Source: a bacterium
GTDB lineage: Bacteria > Bdellovibrionota_B > Oligoflexia > Oligoflexales > RGVZ01
Direction: 5' to 3'
DNA length: 47,581 bases
Assembly (NCBI GenBank): GCA_010029825.1
Contig: RGVZ01000014.1
Coordinates: 1 to 47,581, forward strand
Below the pieces are notes generated by a model. The model saw only the letters and a list, made by a program, of their open reading frames with translations. It did no database searches and was not told where the DNA came from. Every line of letters begins with the position of its first letter. The stretch's first letter is position 1. Positions 10,705 through 20,022 of this stretch are shown piece after piece. The translations under genes were made by a program, and so were the position numbers.

Positions 10705-12402
10705 TCAGAAAACAGGTGTCCCTTCACAATCCTTTGGGAATCGCAACTTCATCAGGCGCGCGAAAGTCGGGACTGCCTGGACGAGCGATACGGTCTCTTT
10801 GCGGTGAATCGCTGGAATGAGTCCCGGCGCACGAAAAATCATGGCAGTCCGCATCGAAGGACTGTCCGGGTCATGCCCATGCATGCCAGGAACTTTCGCC
10901 GGGAGGAACGTTTCCTTTTCAATGGCGTTGTTGTTGAACCATATGCCATCTGCCGACCGGAAGGCCCAGATTGAATCACCGTAGGGCCAAGTCCCTGTTT
11001 TGAAGTTCGCGCGATCCGCGACCAGCTCCACAACCGGTTGACCCTGGAAAGAAACCTTCGTCAACGCGTCACGAACGGATTCTCCGGCTCTTCTAAGTAA
11101 AAACGGATTCTGGTCTCCGGATTTCGGATACAGATAGAGCATGGAATCCGACGCGTAAACCTCTACATCTTGCTCAACGCCGGGCGGCAGTAATGGCGCG
11201 ACATTGAGGTTGGTGCGTGTCGCGGTCATGCCGTGATCTCCCATGAGCGCGACAACGTCATGGTGTTTGGAGGTTGCGAGCACCTTGGCAACGTTGTTGT
11301 CGACGATTTTGAATGCCGCTCTGAACGCGCTGGTGATGGCATCCCGATGATCGAGGCTGGAAGGGTCGGGCAACTTGTTCTGGAACCCGTGACCCGTTGA
11401 ATCAATCAAAGGCTGGTAAAAGAGGACGATGTCGGGGTTAGTTTCCTTTAGCGCGCGGCTGGCAACGTCTCCAATGAAGTCATCCAGCAGTCCCTGGACG
11501 GCAACGACTTCAGATGGGTCAAGCCCAAGATCAAGTCCCTTGATGTTGACGTCAGGCCATACGAGTCCTGCGTCATCAAGGCTCTTGCGGTAGGATTCGG
11601 GGAATGCCTCGTTGTAGGAGGCGCGTGAAACGAGCCACGACGCGGTCTTGCCACTGACGGGACGTATGACAATCCTTCGCAGCCTTTCTCCGTCGTGAGC
11701 CAGAATATTGACGACCTGACGACCGGACAGTTTCTCACCCGGAAGCGGCGCATTGACCTCTCTCTCTTCTTCAGCTCCCGCGCGGTAACGGATGACGACT
11801 CGCCCTGCCCTGTTCGAGAATTGCAGCAACAGATCCTTGCCGGTCGCGGGGTCAAGGATGATCCGGGATTCCGCAGTGTTATTGTCCCCGGGCGCGAGAC
11901 TGACAATCTGCGGTTTTCCCATCCTGGCTTCATCTGGATAGGTGATGCCGATATCTGAAGTGCGCGCCGGTGTCGTGCCGTCCATGCCAGCGTACGCGAA
12001 TGACGCTACTTTTTTTCCTTGTTTTCGCGCTGCCTCCCACATGGTTTCAGCCTGAAAAGGCACCTTGAACCCGCTCACTCTCTTGCCACCCAGCAGGAAG
12101 TGGTTGCCTGTAATTCCGTGACGGGCTGGTGAGGCGCAGGTTGCTGTTCCAGCGTGGCTGGCGGCCGTGATGGAGATGACGTGCGCCTTGGTTGCCGGGT
12201 AAACGGCCCCTTTTTGCCAAAGTGACTTGAAGCCATCTGGATTGGCGTCTGGACTCGCGATCCATGATTCAAGGAGTTTTGGCTGGAGCCCGTCAATGGA
12301 GATGAAATATCCGCGAGCCGGAGTTGAAGATGCCTGGGCCGGCAATGTGTTCGTCAGGAAAGTAAACGCGATGACCGTAACGAAGCGTATCGACGAGCGC
12401 AT
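10705..12402 (-). CDS. Alkaline phosphatase superfamily / type I phosphodiesterase-nucleotide pyrophosphatase-like secreted protein
   Basis: Signal peptide; GYFISIDGLQPKLLESW, SHAGTATCASPARHGITGNHF, YQPLIDSTGHGF, VVALMGDHGMTAT. Confidence 0.85.
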   Translation of the reverse strand: MRSSIRFVTVIAFTFLTNTLPAQASSTPARGYFISIDGLQPKLLESWIASPDANPDGFKSLWQKGAVYPATKAHVISITAASHAGTATCASPARHGITGNHFLLGGKRVSGFKVPFQAETMWEAARKQGKKVASFAYAGMDGTTPARTSDIGITYPDEARMGKPQIVSLAPGDNNTAESRIILDPATGKDLLLQFSNRAGRVVIRYRAGAEEEREVNAPLPGEKLSGRQVVNILAHDGERLRRIVIRPVSGKTASWLVSRASYNEAFPESYRKSLDDAGLVWPDVNIKGLDLGLDPSEVVAVQGLLDDFIGDVASRALKETNPDIVLFYQPLIDSTGHGFQNKLPDPSSLDHRDAITSAFRAAFKIVDNNVAKVLATSKHHDVVALMGDHGMTATRTNLNVAPLLPPGVEQDVEVYASDSMLYLYPKSGDQNPFLLRRAGESVRDALTKVSFQGQPVVELVADRANFKTGTWPYGDSIWAFRSADGIWFNNNAIEKETFLPAKVPGMHGHDPDSPSMRTAMIFRAPGLIPAIHRKETVSLVQAVPTFARLMKLRFPKDCEGTPVF

Positions 12403-12438
12403 GCTGGCTCCACTTTTAAATGACGCTGAACCCTCGAA

Positions 12439-13500
12439 TCAGAGCGGAAATGGATCCCGGTATTGTACCGTGAATCCCTCTGCCCGGGCAGCGGAAAGGA
12501 TGCGTTCAAAATCGTGAGTTATGGTAGCTCCGGCTTTCTGGGTGACTTCGTCCTCTGTGGGCAGGTCAAAGTCATCGGCTCCATAGCGCAAACCTTCCAG
12601 GGCCTTCTCGTTCTGGGTGAGGACGGAGGTGCGGATGTGCGGGATGTTGTCCAGGAATACGCGGCAAACTGCCAGCCATCGGAGGTACTCACCAGGGGAA
12701 AGCTCTGTTCCCCCCAGTTCGTTGTTCCATGGCTTGTACGTCCAGCAAAGAAAACTTGGCAACTTGCGAGGGGCATTGTCCTGGAACGCACGGAGGGCCT
12801 CCAGGTGATTCAGTCGTTCATCGAGAGTTTCGTCAAAGCCGATCACCTGGGTCGCAGTAGACCCCATCCCGGCGCGAAGTATCGCCTCCTGCGCCTTGAA
12901 GTAGTCGGCAACCTTGTACTTGCCGGGGCTGTGTCGTGCCCGGAATCCGTCGTCGAGGATCTCCGCGCCGCCACCAGTGACCCATCTCGTGCCAGACGCC
13001 TTCAGCAGGCTGGCCCCCTCGTCGTAGGTTACCCTGCTAAGCTTGCAGGAAAACATGAATTCAGCGACGGTCATCTCGAAGAATTCAAGGTCCCGCCCGT
13101 AACGGGAGCGGACGCGTGAGAACAATTCCGCGTAGTCGCGCAAGTGCAGTTTCGGGTGGAACCCGCCATTGAAGCTGACGAGTGTTCCGCCGAATTGACG
13201 CAGGGCATCAATCTTGGCGCATACCTGGTCAAAATCAAGCAGGTACGTGCCTGCCTGGTGAGGCAATCGATAAAAGGAGCAGTAGTCGCATTTCGCGACA
13301 CAGACGTTCGTGTAATTGACAATGGCCATGATCAAATACGTGGCCGTGTCGTCCGCAGAGTGGAATCTTCTGCGGCTCATGGTCGCCAATTCCTTGAGGG
13401 TTTCTTCGCTGGCCTCCTCAAAAAGCCATGCAGCCTCCGTGCGTGTCACTCGCTCCCGGTTCGCGACTTTTGTGCGGATCGTGTTCAGCAAAGATTCCAT
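12439..13500 (-). CDS. mqnC: Radical SAM cyclic dehypoxanthinyl futalosine synthase (MqnC-like)
   Basis: IVNYTNVCVAKCDYCSFYR CxxxCxxC motif, FNGGFHPKLHLRDYAELF, ATQVIGFDETLDERLNHLEALRAFQD. Confidence 0.85.
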   Translation of the reverse strand: MESLLNTIRTKVANRERVTRTEAAWLFEEASEETLKELATMSRRRFHSADDTATYLIMAIVNYTNVCVAKCDYCSFYRLPHQAGTYLLDFDQVCAKIDALRQFGGTLVSFNGGFHPKLHLRDYAELFSRVRSRYGRDLEFFEMTVAEFMFSCKLSRVTYDEGASLLKASGTRWVTGGGAEILDDGFRARHSPGKYKVADYFKAQEAILRAGMGSTATQVIGFDETLDERLNHLEALRAFQDNAPRKLPSFLCWTYKPWNNELGGTELSPGEYLRWLAVCRVFLDNIPHIRTSVLTQNEKALEGLRYGADDFDLPTEDEVTQKAGATITHDFERILSAARAEGFTVQYRDPFPL

Positions 13501-13611
13501 GCGCCCCTGCCCTGTTGAGGCTGAATCTAGCCATTTTCCGGGGGTATTGTCGATTCAAAGGGGTTGCAATTTGACGGTAACGACACTAGACACGGCGCCG
13601 ACGGAGGCACG

Positions 13612-14130
13612 ATGGATATCTTGCAGTGGTTGAAAATGGATCATGAAGCGATGCTCCGCTCGGTTGACAAGCTCGGCAGTGGGCCAAGAGGACCCTTGGC
13701 GACGCTGATTTCGGAGCTCGCGATTGACTTGCTGGGGCACCTGAAGGCCGAAGAGGAATACCTTCTTCCGGAGCTCACGGACCGGTTTCCCGGGGCGGAA
13801 ATCATTCTGGACCTGTGTTCCGCAAACCAGAAAATTATCCGTAAGAACCTGAAATCAATGCTGAAAGCTTCCTCTGAGAAAGACAGCACGGCACTGGATC
13901 AAGCGATAGTTGAGCTCCGCAAGGCGGTGACCCAGCATCTGGAATTGCAAGAGACCCAGTTGATGCCGAAATTGCGTCAGCACGTTCCGACGGGCGAGCG
14001 CGAGGACCTTGGTTTGCTGGTGGAAGACATGCTCGCGGATGTCAAGGCTGAAGGCATTGATATTGTGGGGGAATTGAAAGGCGCCACCAATCGGTCGAAA
14101 GCCGGTACGTCCAGTCGCGCTCGGGCTTGA
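13612..14130 (+). CDS. Hemerythrin HHE domain protein
   Basis: MDILQWLKMDHEAMLR...LLGHLKAEEEYLLPEL...VTQHLELQETQLMPKL iron-ligand pattern. Confidence 0.85.
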   Translation: MDILQWLKMDHEAMLRSVDKLGSGPRGPLATLISELAIDLLGHLKAEEEYLLPELTDRFPGAEIILDLCSANQKIIRKNLKSMLKASSEKDSTALDQAIVELRKAVTQHLELQETQLMPKLRQHVPTGEREDLGLLVEDMLADVKAEGIDIVGELKGATNRSKAGTSSRARA

Positions 14131-14201
14131 CGGTATCAGTCATCTTGGGTTAATAGGCTTGGTTCGTCGTTCAAGAACGTTCATATAGGTTCCCTGAAGC
14201 C

Positions 14202-14648
14202 ATGAAAAACAAACTGATTACACAATTCGAAAAACGCGTTTGGAGCGGTGCCAAGAAGCTGGCTGAGTTCCGCGCAGGCGATACGGTGCGCGTGCACTAC
14301 AAGATCCAGGAAGGCGCGGACAAGTCGAAGTTCCGCATTCAGCTTTTCGAGGGTGTCGTGACCCGATTCCGCAAGGGAACAGCAGACGGCAGCTTTACCG
14401 TTCGCAAGATCAGCGCTGGTGGCGTGGGTGTTGAGCGCGTGTTTCCGGTTTACAGCCCTTACGTCGATAAAGTGGACGTGATTGCTTCTGGAATCGTGCG
14501 TCGCGCCCGCCTCTACTACTTGCGCGATCTCGCTGGCAAAGCAGCCCGCATCCGCAGCAAGTACGTTTCGAAGAAGCTTGACGCGGTTGTTGCCGCAGAG
14601 GATTACCACAAGGATCAGGCCACAGAGCTGGCTCCTGAGTCCAAATAG
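14202..14648 (+). CDS. rplS: 50S ribosomal protein L19
   Basis: [64 protein letters not shown]. Confidence 0.96.
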   Translation: MKNKLITQFEKRVWSGAKKLAEFRAGDTVRVHYKIQEGADKSKFRIQLFEGVVTRFRKGTADGSFTVRKISAGGVGVERVFPVYSPYVDKVDVIASGIVRRARLYYLRDLAGKAARIRSKYVSKKLDAVVAAEDYHKDQATELAPESK

Positions 14649-14649
14649 T

Positions 14650-15081
14650 TCAGGACCCGATCGCCGGGTACCATGCGACTCTAAAATACTGCCCACGACT
14701 CTGGGTGTCTTTGAAAGTGCCTTCTGGATAAAAACCGGGAGGCATTTTTCTTTGTCCGACGGGATCTTGCGGTGTCACAACGGCGAGATCGATCCTGGTT
14801 TTTACCGGGTTCAATCGCAGGTGGCGCATGGCCGCGTAAAGCCCTTTTCGCAGGGCGTTCAATTTGCGCTGAGGCAGCAAATGCTCAAGTGAATCCATGT
14901 GGCGAGGGAACTGACTGCGAAACTTTACCTCGACAGCGACCAGGGAATCCCCCTTGGTCGCGAGGATGTCAACTTCAGTACCAATCCACCGGTAGTTCCT
15001 CGCAATGATCCGCCAGCCTTGCGAGAGCAAAATCCCGGCGACGTGATCTTCAGCCTGGGACGCTACAATTTTGCGTAGCAC
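14650..15081 (-). CDS. YraN family protein (UPF0102, endonuclease-like)
   Basis: AEDHVAGILLSQGWRIIARNYRWIGTEVDILATKGDSLVAVEVKFRS; longest ORF extends to 15249 but conserved part begins near a GTG at 15081. Confidence 0.85.
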   Translation of the reverse strand: MLRKIVASQAEDHVAGILLSQGWRIIARNYRWIGTEVDILATKGDSLVAVEVKFRSQFPRHMDSLEHLLPQRKLNALRKGLYAAMRHLRLNPVKTRIDLAVVTPQDPVGQRKMPPGFYPEGTFKDTQSRGQYFRVAWYPAIGS

Positions 15082-15709
15082 ACATCGATCTGACTGGCTC
15101 GAAGCCCCGACGGTGCCACTCAGTGATGCCGTGGACCTTGAGGTTTTGGATGTGTTCTTTGGTGCCATATCCGACGTGTTTCTCGAAACCGTATGCCGGG
15201 AATTTCCGGGCGATTTGCTGCATGAATCGATCACGCGATTCCTTCGCAATTATGGAAGCCGCAGCAATGGCAAAACACCAGTGATCGCCTTTCACAATTG
15301 CCTGTTGCGCGACATCTCCTTTGGTGGGGTCGGGAATTTCTTGATTGCCATCCACCAGAATCAGGTCGAAGTGCCCTTCGATACTTGCCAATGCTCTTCG
15401 CATGGCGATAAAAGTCGCGCCCAGTATTCCTGCCTGATCAATCTCGGCGACACTGGCGCTCGCTGTTGCGATCGAGAGCGCGACGCTCTCGATCGCGGGC
15501 AAAACGCCTGCTCGCTGGCGCGGGCTCAATGATTTTGAATCGCGAATCAGGTGCAGCGACTTGTCGGGCAGCGCAAATAGCTTGTCGTAATCCAGTACGA
15601 CGGCCGTAGTAACCACGGGACCCGCGATGCATCCGCGACCAACCTCGTCGATTCCAACCGGATATTGTCCGCGGGCCAGTGCGGCCCGCTCGGGGTCTCC
15701 GCGTTTCAT
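15050..15709 (-). CDS. rnhB: Ribonuclease HII
   Basis: VGIDEVGRGCIAGPVVTTAVVL, DSKSLSPRQR, AAASIIAKESRDRFM, KHVGYGTKEH. Confidence 0.95.
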   Translation of the reverse strand: MKRGDPERAALARGQYPVGIDEVGRGCIAGPVVTTAVVLDYDKLFALPDKSLHLIRDSKSLSPRQRAGVLPAIESVALSIATASASVAEIDQAGILGATFIAMRRALASIEGHFDLILVDGNQEIPDPTKGDVAQQAIVKGDHWCFAIAAASIIAKESRDRFMQQIARKFPAYGFEKHVGYGTKEHIQNLKVHGITEWHRRGFEPVRSMCATQNCSVPG

Positions 15710-15741
15710 GCGAATCCAGTAGCTTCAAAGTGAGGGAGGAA

Positions 15742-16068
15742 TCAAAGGACTTTCTTGATCATGTCAACCAACTTGCCTTTGGGGACCGCTCCAACGATCG
15801 AGTCAACCATCTGACCATTCTTGAAGAGCGCCATGAAGGGAATCGAACGAACACCAAATTGTGCGGGAATATGGGCATTTTCATCGACATTCATTTTGGC
15901 GATGGTGACTTTACCTTTGTATTCTTCCGCCAGCGAATCGAGGACAGGAGAGATAGCGACACACGGTCCACACCATGGCGCCCAGAAATCAACCAGGACT
16001 GGTTGGCTGGCATTGATTACGGATGCTTCAAAGTTGGTGTCATTGATATCGATGGTGTGCTGTCCCAT
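15742..16068 (-). CDS. trxA: Thioredoxin
   Basis: VLVDFWAPWCGPCVAISPVLDSLAEEYKGKVTIAKMNVDEN...FGVRSIPFMALFKNG. Confidence 0.95.
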   Translation of the reverse strand: MGQHTIDINDTNFEASVINASQPVLVDFWAPWCGPCVAISPVLDSLAEEYKGKVTIAKMNVDENAHIPAQFGVRSIPFMALFKNGQMVDSIVGAVPKGKLVDMIKKVL

Positions 16069-16174
16069 GTGGTGGACTCCTGAAAAATCAAGTTTGGCCG
16101 GTGCCAGTTGAATTCTCGAACCGGCTACTGGTTTGGAGGAATCGTGACTTGACGGGAATTCTTTGTCAATCCGG

Positions 16175-16204
16175 TTGACTGCGGGCGGTGAATTTTTGTA
16201 TCAA
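16175..16204 (+). promoter_or_regulatory. Candidate sigma70-type promoter
   Basis: TTGACT - 18 nt - TATCAA upstream of the 16245 CDS. Confidence 0.4.
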
Positions 16205-16222
16205 ATCGCCCGGCGATTCCCG

Positions 16223-16240
16223 GCATGCAGGAGTGCATGC
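16223..16240 (+). repeat. Inverted repeat GCATGC-AGGAGT-GCATGC enclosing the Shine-Dalgarno
   Basis: Two GCATGC arms separated by 6 nt AGGAGT, directly upstream of ATG at 16245. Confidence 0.6.
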
Positions 16241-16244
16241 ACCC

Positions 16245-17171
16245 ATGTTAAATCCCTTATCTTCCGTTCAAGCGGGGAGCGAAGCCACGCTGCCCGTTGA
16301 AATCGCTACTGTCTTTGAGTCCAGTGACCGTCATTTGAGGTTGCTTTCCAGAAGCCTTTTCCAGGTGGCTTTACGACCTGACGCATCCCATCCCTTGGTC
16401 TTTCGGGTTTCGTCCGTCCCAGGCGGTGGAGCGTTGGAAGTCGCAAGGCATTTTGCGCTTGCCGCGGCGGCAAATCGTTCCTCGCGATTGTTGTCCTTGA
16501 GCCAGCAAATCTCAGCTGATGCCGGGGGTACGCCAATCGGTTGTGTTTTCCTTGGACACCGTTCAGAACTCAGGATTTTTAGCGCATTGGTTGCCGGTGG
16601 GGTTTACGTGACCTTCGAAGAGACGAGGGCCGTGTCAACTCGTGACGATTCGCATGGGCAGTTTGTTTTGAGGATACCTCCTGTTTCCTCCCGTCCAGCG
16701 GATGCGGAAAAAGCGGCAATGACTCTGGGCAGGTGGCTTTTGCCGCCAGGCATCAGATTTTCACGCGACGCCATGGATCTCATGCGCGATTATTGTTGGC
16801 CCGGCGATCTGGCGCATATGCGAATCGTTGTTGGATTGGCGGCTCAAAAGGCGTTTCGCGAAAACATTTCCATCGTTGATGCCAAGTTGATTGAATGCGT
16901 TTTGAATCGCAAGGAAAGAAACTTGGCGGAATTGTGCAGAGGTGACCAGAGCGGATGGAGCGTACCGCTGGGAGCAAAGGACCTTCTTCAGCTGGCGAAT
17001 TTCGCAGGGTTCAGCCGGGTGCGAAAAGCTTTAGAGCAACTTCTGATCGAGGGCGCCGTTGTCTCCGGGTGCGGAAACGTCGCGACCGCGGCCAAATTTC
17101 TGCGACTGCCATACACGACGATGATCAGTCGCCACAAAGTTCTAAATAGCGGGACGACGGAACAGCAATGA
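16245..17171 (+). CDS. Degenerate NtrC-like (sigma54 activator-type) regulator with C-terminal Fis-like HTH
   Basis: FVLRIPPVSSRPAD, LPPGIRFSRDAMDLMRDYCWPGDLAHMRIVVGLA resemble the bEBP AAA+ C-terminal part; Walker A and GAFTGA motifs not recognisable; C-terminal ATAAKFLRLPYTTMISRHK helix-turn-helix-like. Confidence 0.6.
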   Translation: MLNPLSSVQAGSEATLPVEIATVFESSDRHLRLLSRSLFQVALRPDASHPLVFRVSSVPGGGALEVARHFALAAAANRSSRLLSLSQQISADAGGTPIGCVFLGHRSELRIFSALVAGGVYVTFEETRAVSTRDDSHGQFVLRIPPVSSRPADAEKAAMTLGRWLLPPGIRFSRDAMDLMRDYCWPGDLAHMRIVVGLAAQKAFRENISIVDAKLIECVLNRKERNLAELCRGDQSGWSVPLGAKDLLQLANFAGFSRVRKALEQLLIEGAVVSGCGNVATAAKFLRLPYTTMISRHKVLNSGTTEQQ

Positions 17172-17187
17172 TTTACCCGTCGGGATG

Positions 17188-17706
17188 TTATTCGTTAACG
17201 GCGTGATTCGCAGCCGTTTCCTTTTCATTTGATTCGTGCTTGTGATCGCGACGAAGCTGCTCCGAGAGTTCGTTCAAGTCTTCCGCGACATCATTGAACA
17301 GGTCTCCGTTCTTCAGGTTGACTTTCCGGCCGTACTGCCCGTTGATCAGGGCGCGGATTTCCTGCCGGAACGCGACCGCTGCTCCCAACATCCGGTTTGT
17401 CATCATAAAAGAGACCACAACCGCGACCATCACCTGGCCCAGCAGTAGGCCGAGGGCAGACATCCGGACACCCTCAAACAAGTTGTAGAGCCGGGCGATG
17501 GTTTCGTCATCCACGTGGCCTACATCTACGAATGAATTCGAGAGGTTGGTCAGGGAAAAGTTGAACAAGACGGCGATCGCAAGTCCGAACATGGCGGACC
17601 ACATGGCAGACCAAGCCGCTATTTTAAGTTGGATGATGGGCTGAAGCAGAAACTTCCCGATCGATTTTCTGTCCGGTGAAGTGTGCGAGTCGGTGTGGTT
17701 AGTCAT
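17188..17706 (-). CDS. Membrane protein with two TM helices and a cytoplasmic HAMP-like domain, no output domain
   Basis: Two hydrophobic segments around a short periplasmic loop; FMMTNRMLGAAVAFRQEIRALINGQYGRKVNLKNGDLFNDVAEDLNELSEQLRR HAMP-like pattern. Confidence 0.6.
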   Translation of the reverse strand: MTNHTDSHTSPDRKSIGKFLLQPIIQLKIAAWSAMWSAMFGLAIAVLFNFSLTNLSNSFVDVGHVDDETIARLYNLFEGVRMSALGLLLGQVMVAVVVSFMMTNRMLGAAVAFRQEIRALINGQYGRKVNLKNGDLFNDVAEDLNELSEQLRRDHKHESNEKETAANHAVNE

Positions 17707-17840
17707 GTCTTGCTCCTTTGAACAGGGGGTCGGACTCGATTTCTGGATTTTGAGTGATATTAATTAACTATCCGGAAATACTTGAAAATTCGGGCGAAAT
17801 TCTGGCGGATTAGGCTGCTGACCGTCTGACGAAACAGGTC

Positions 17841-18914
17841 TCATGTCGAACTGTCGGCCACGAGGCCTTCGCGCGCGACACCGGCGCGCAGGATAAGCCC
17901 CCCCTGAGAAGCGAGTGCGGACTGAACCTGTTCCCGGACCTCCTGTGGAGCGATAACAGCCATGACCCCTCCTCCTCCAGCACCGCAGACGCGAGCCAGC
18001 CGCGCGCCAGCCGTCAAGGCCGCGTCAGCCTGCTTTCTTGTTTCCACCGTGTGGATGTTTGGCCACAGCTGGCATCGGATTTGCCACTCGGCCTTTGAGG
18101 ATTCCAGCATGCCATCGTAATTTCCTGAACGGACGGCATCGGCACACTTCTGAGCCAATGCCCCTATGGCGGCAAGTTTTTTCAGCAATTCCTGGTCGCC
18201 GTCGAAGACGCGTTTGAAAATTTCCCAGTTGTTGATTGCGGATTGGCGGCTCTTGCCCGAGTAGCAGAGGATCAATTCATCCTCGAGGCGGCGTCCGACC
18301 TGCGCCGGTCCCGAATTTCCGCCTGGATCATGCGTCTCGATGGTAACCCGGCCCGCCGGGAACTCAATGATGTTCAGTCCCCCCCGCAGTGCTCCCCAGT
18401 AATCCTGGATCCCCGTTGGCGCGTGAATCAGTTTTGCCTCAATATCGGACGCAGTTTGGACAAGGTAGAACTCGTCCAGCGTTGTCCGTTTCCTGCCCAA
18501 TAGATCCTTCGCCCGGAGCAACGCGCCACCGAGGGTTACTGCGAGGCAAGATGAACCGCCGAGCCCTGCTCCGGCAGGGGACCTGGCCTCTGTCCTTATC
18601 CGGAGCGGAGGCAGATCCGCTGACCACCACGCTTTCAGAAACAGCCCGAGAAGCGGCAATTCCCGCGTTCTGATGCACTCGTCGAAAGTGCCCGAAACCG
18701 CGATTTTCTGATCGATACTTTGCAGGTAGAACTTGCCGTTGCTCGAGGGTTCGATATCGACTTGCGCGGGCAAGGTCACCGCGCAGTTCACAGTCGCCTT
18801 TTCCTCGAGCAGCTGGTGGATTGGCCAAAGGTCGATGGTTCCCCCGGCGAGATCGATTCGCGTCGGGGCCGTGCATCTTACGTGGAACTGCTGTTCGGTT
18901 GCAGGACTGACCAT
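17841..18914 (-). CDS. GHMP family kinase
   Basis: CTAPTRIDLAGGTIDLWPIHQ, SPAGAGLGGSSCLAVTLGGALL, GARLARVCGAGGGGVMAVI. Confidence 0.88.
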   Translation of the reverse strand: MVSPATEQQFHVRCTAPTRIDLAGGTIDLWPIHQLLEEKATVNCAVTLPAQVDIEPSSNGKFYLQSIDQKIAVSGTFDECIRTRELPLLGLFLKAWWSADLPPLRIRTEARSPAGAGLGGSSCLAVTLGGALLRAKDLLGRKRTTLDEFYLVQTASDIEAKLIHAPTGIQDYWGALRGGLNIIEFPAGRVTIETHDPGGNSGPAQVGRRLEDELILCYSGKSRQSAINNWEIFKRVFDGDQELLKKLAAIGALAQKCADAVRSGNYDGMLESSKAEWQIRCQLWPNIHTVETRKQADAALTAGARLARVCGAGGGGVMAVIAPQEVREQVQSALASQGGLILRAGVAREGLVADSST

Positions 18915-18981
18915 CGAAAGTTTTCCGCCCGTTGTCTGGTTTCAGGATAGAATAAACCCGCAATATCAAAGAAGGAAGACC

Positions 18982-19497
18982 ATGCGTACCAGAAGGTCGA
19001 GAGCCTGCGTCCTGAACCTGGACCCGAAATTCGTGAATTTGCCTAAAATCAAACTCGAGCAAGAGCTCCGCGCCATGGTGGACATCGAGCTGGTCGAGGT
19101 TAAAAGCCTTGAGGATCCTGACTTTCGCCCTTGCGATTTGGTGATCGTCGAAGCCCAAGGTGTGTCAAATGGAGCCTTTCAGGCGTGGCTGAGTTCATTC
19201 CAGGCGAGGCTCGTGGCACAGGCCGACATTTGGGTTCCGTCACTGATCGTCGCGGATATTTCTGTGCCGGAAGCCCGGGAATTGATGGAACACGCCGTAA
19301 AATCAAACTGGTATTTCGACGTTGTCCAGCCCGCCCATATCGATTCCTTGCCAGTCCGTGTCGCGAACTTGCTGCGGATCCACGATCACTTGCATGAGCT
19401 CAGGCGCTATTCTGAAACGCTGGATCGCTTGCAGGACCGGGTCAATATGCTGGAACACGAAGTCAATGCCTTGCGCCTGGATCCAGGATCGCGATAA
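18982..19497 (+). CDS. Hypothetical protein, receiver-like fold with C-terminal coiled coil
   Basis: Alternating beta/alpha pattern ending DLVIVEAQ, PSLIVADI, YFDVVQPAHIDSLPVRVANLLRIHDHLHELRR followed by heptad-like ETLDRLQDRVNMLEHEVNALR. Confidence 0.55.
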   Translation: MRTRRSRACVLNLDPKFVNLPKIKLEQELRAMVDIELVEVKSLEDPDFRPCDLVIVEAQGVSNGAFQAWLSSFQARLVAQADIWVPSLIVADISVPEARELMEHAVKSNWYFDVVQPAHIDSLPVRVANLLRIHDHLHELRRYSETLDRLQDRVNMLEHEVNALRLDPGSR

Positions 19498-19550
19498 GTG
19501 GTGGCATCACGGGCTTTGATCCCCACATTAAGGACTTGCTTTTGAGTTTC

Positions 19551-19802
19551 ATGGATCTCGACAACATACGACCTCAGGAACTTGTCAGTCAGTACCTGTT
19601 GGAGCTTAAAGGCAAGGGAACGATGTTGTCATACACGGATCACGAGATTATCGAAGCGTGGTTGGTTGCGGCTCCGAGTCTGGACGACTTGCTTGTCGCG
19701 CTGACAGACTTGGCGCCTGCCTATATGGCCCGGGATCCTCAACCGCGCACACTCGCGGGACTCAAGACCCGGGTTCTGAATCGTCTTGCCCAGATGCGCT
19801 AG
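19551..19802 (+). CDS. Hypothetical small protein
   Basis: Open frame MDLDNIRPQELVSQYLLELKGKGTMLSYTDHEIIEAWL...; collinear after the previous gene. Confidence 0.5.
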   Translation: MDLDNIRPQELVSQYLLELKGKGTMLSYTDHEIIEAWLVAAPSLDDLLVALTDLAPAYMARDPQPRTLAGLKTRVLNRLAQMR

Positions 19803-20013
19803 GATCTTTTGCGGCGAATTCCAGATCCTGCTGAGGGTCCGTTGCTGGCCCGGCAATCCGATAGCTCTCCGTCGCCCAGTTGGCTGTATCGAAATTCTTG
19901 CAGCGCTCGCTGCAAAACGGGCGGAATGGATTGGACTCATCGAACCGGCATGATTTTCTGCACTTGGGGCAGGGCCAAATCCTTGATTTTTGGGGGGCTT
20001 TTTTTTTCCTCAT
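19762..20013 (-). CDS. yacG: DNA gyrase inhibitor YacG-like zinc protein
   Basis: CPKCRKSCRFDESNPFRPFCSERCKNFDTANWATESYRI: CxxC...CxxxC zinc motif and YacG-specific segments. Confidence 0.85.
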   Translation of the reverse strand: MRKKKAPQKSRIWPCPKCRKSCRFDESNPFRPFCSERCKNFDTANWATESYRIAGPATDPQQDLEFAAKDPSASGQDDSEPGS

Positions 20014-20022
20014 GGACAGGTT

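Noticed and set aside
14131-14201. CGTTC-AA-GAACG palindrome upstream of rplS
   Set aside because: Only 5-bp arms; could be chance, no supporting conserved context.
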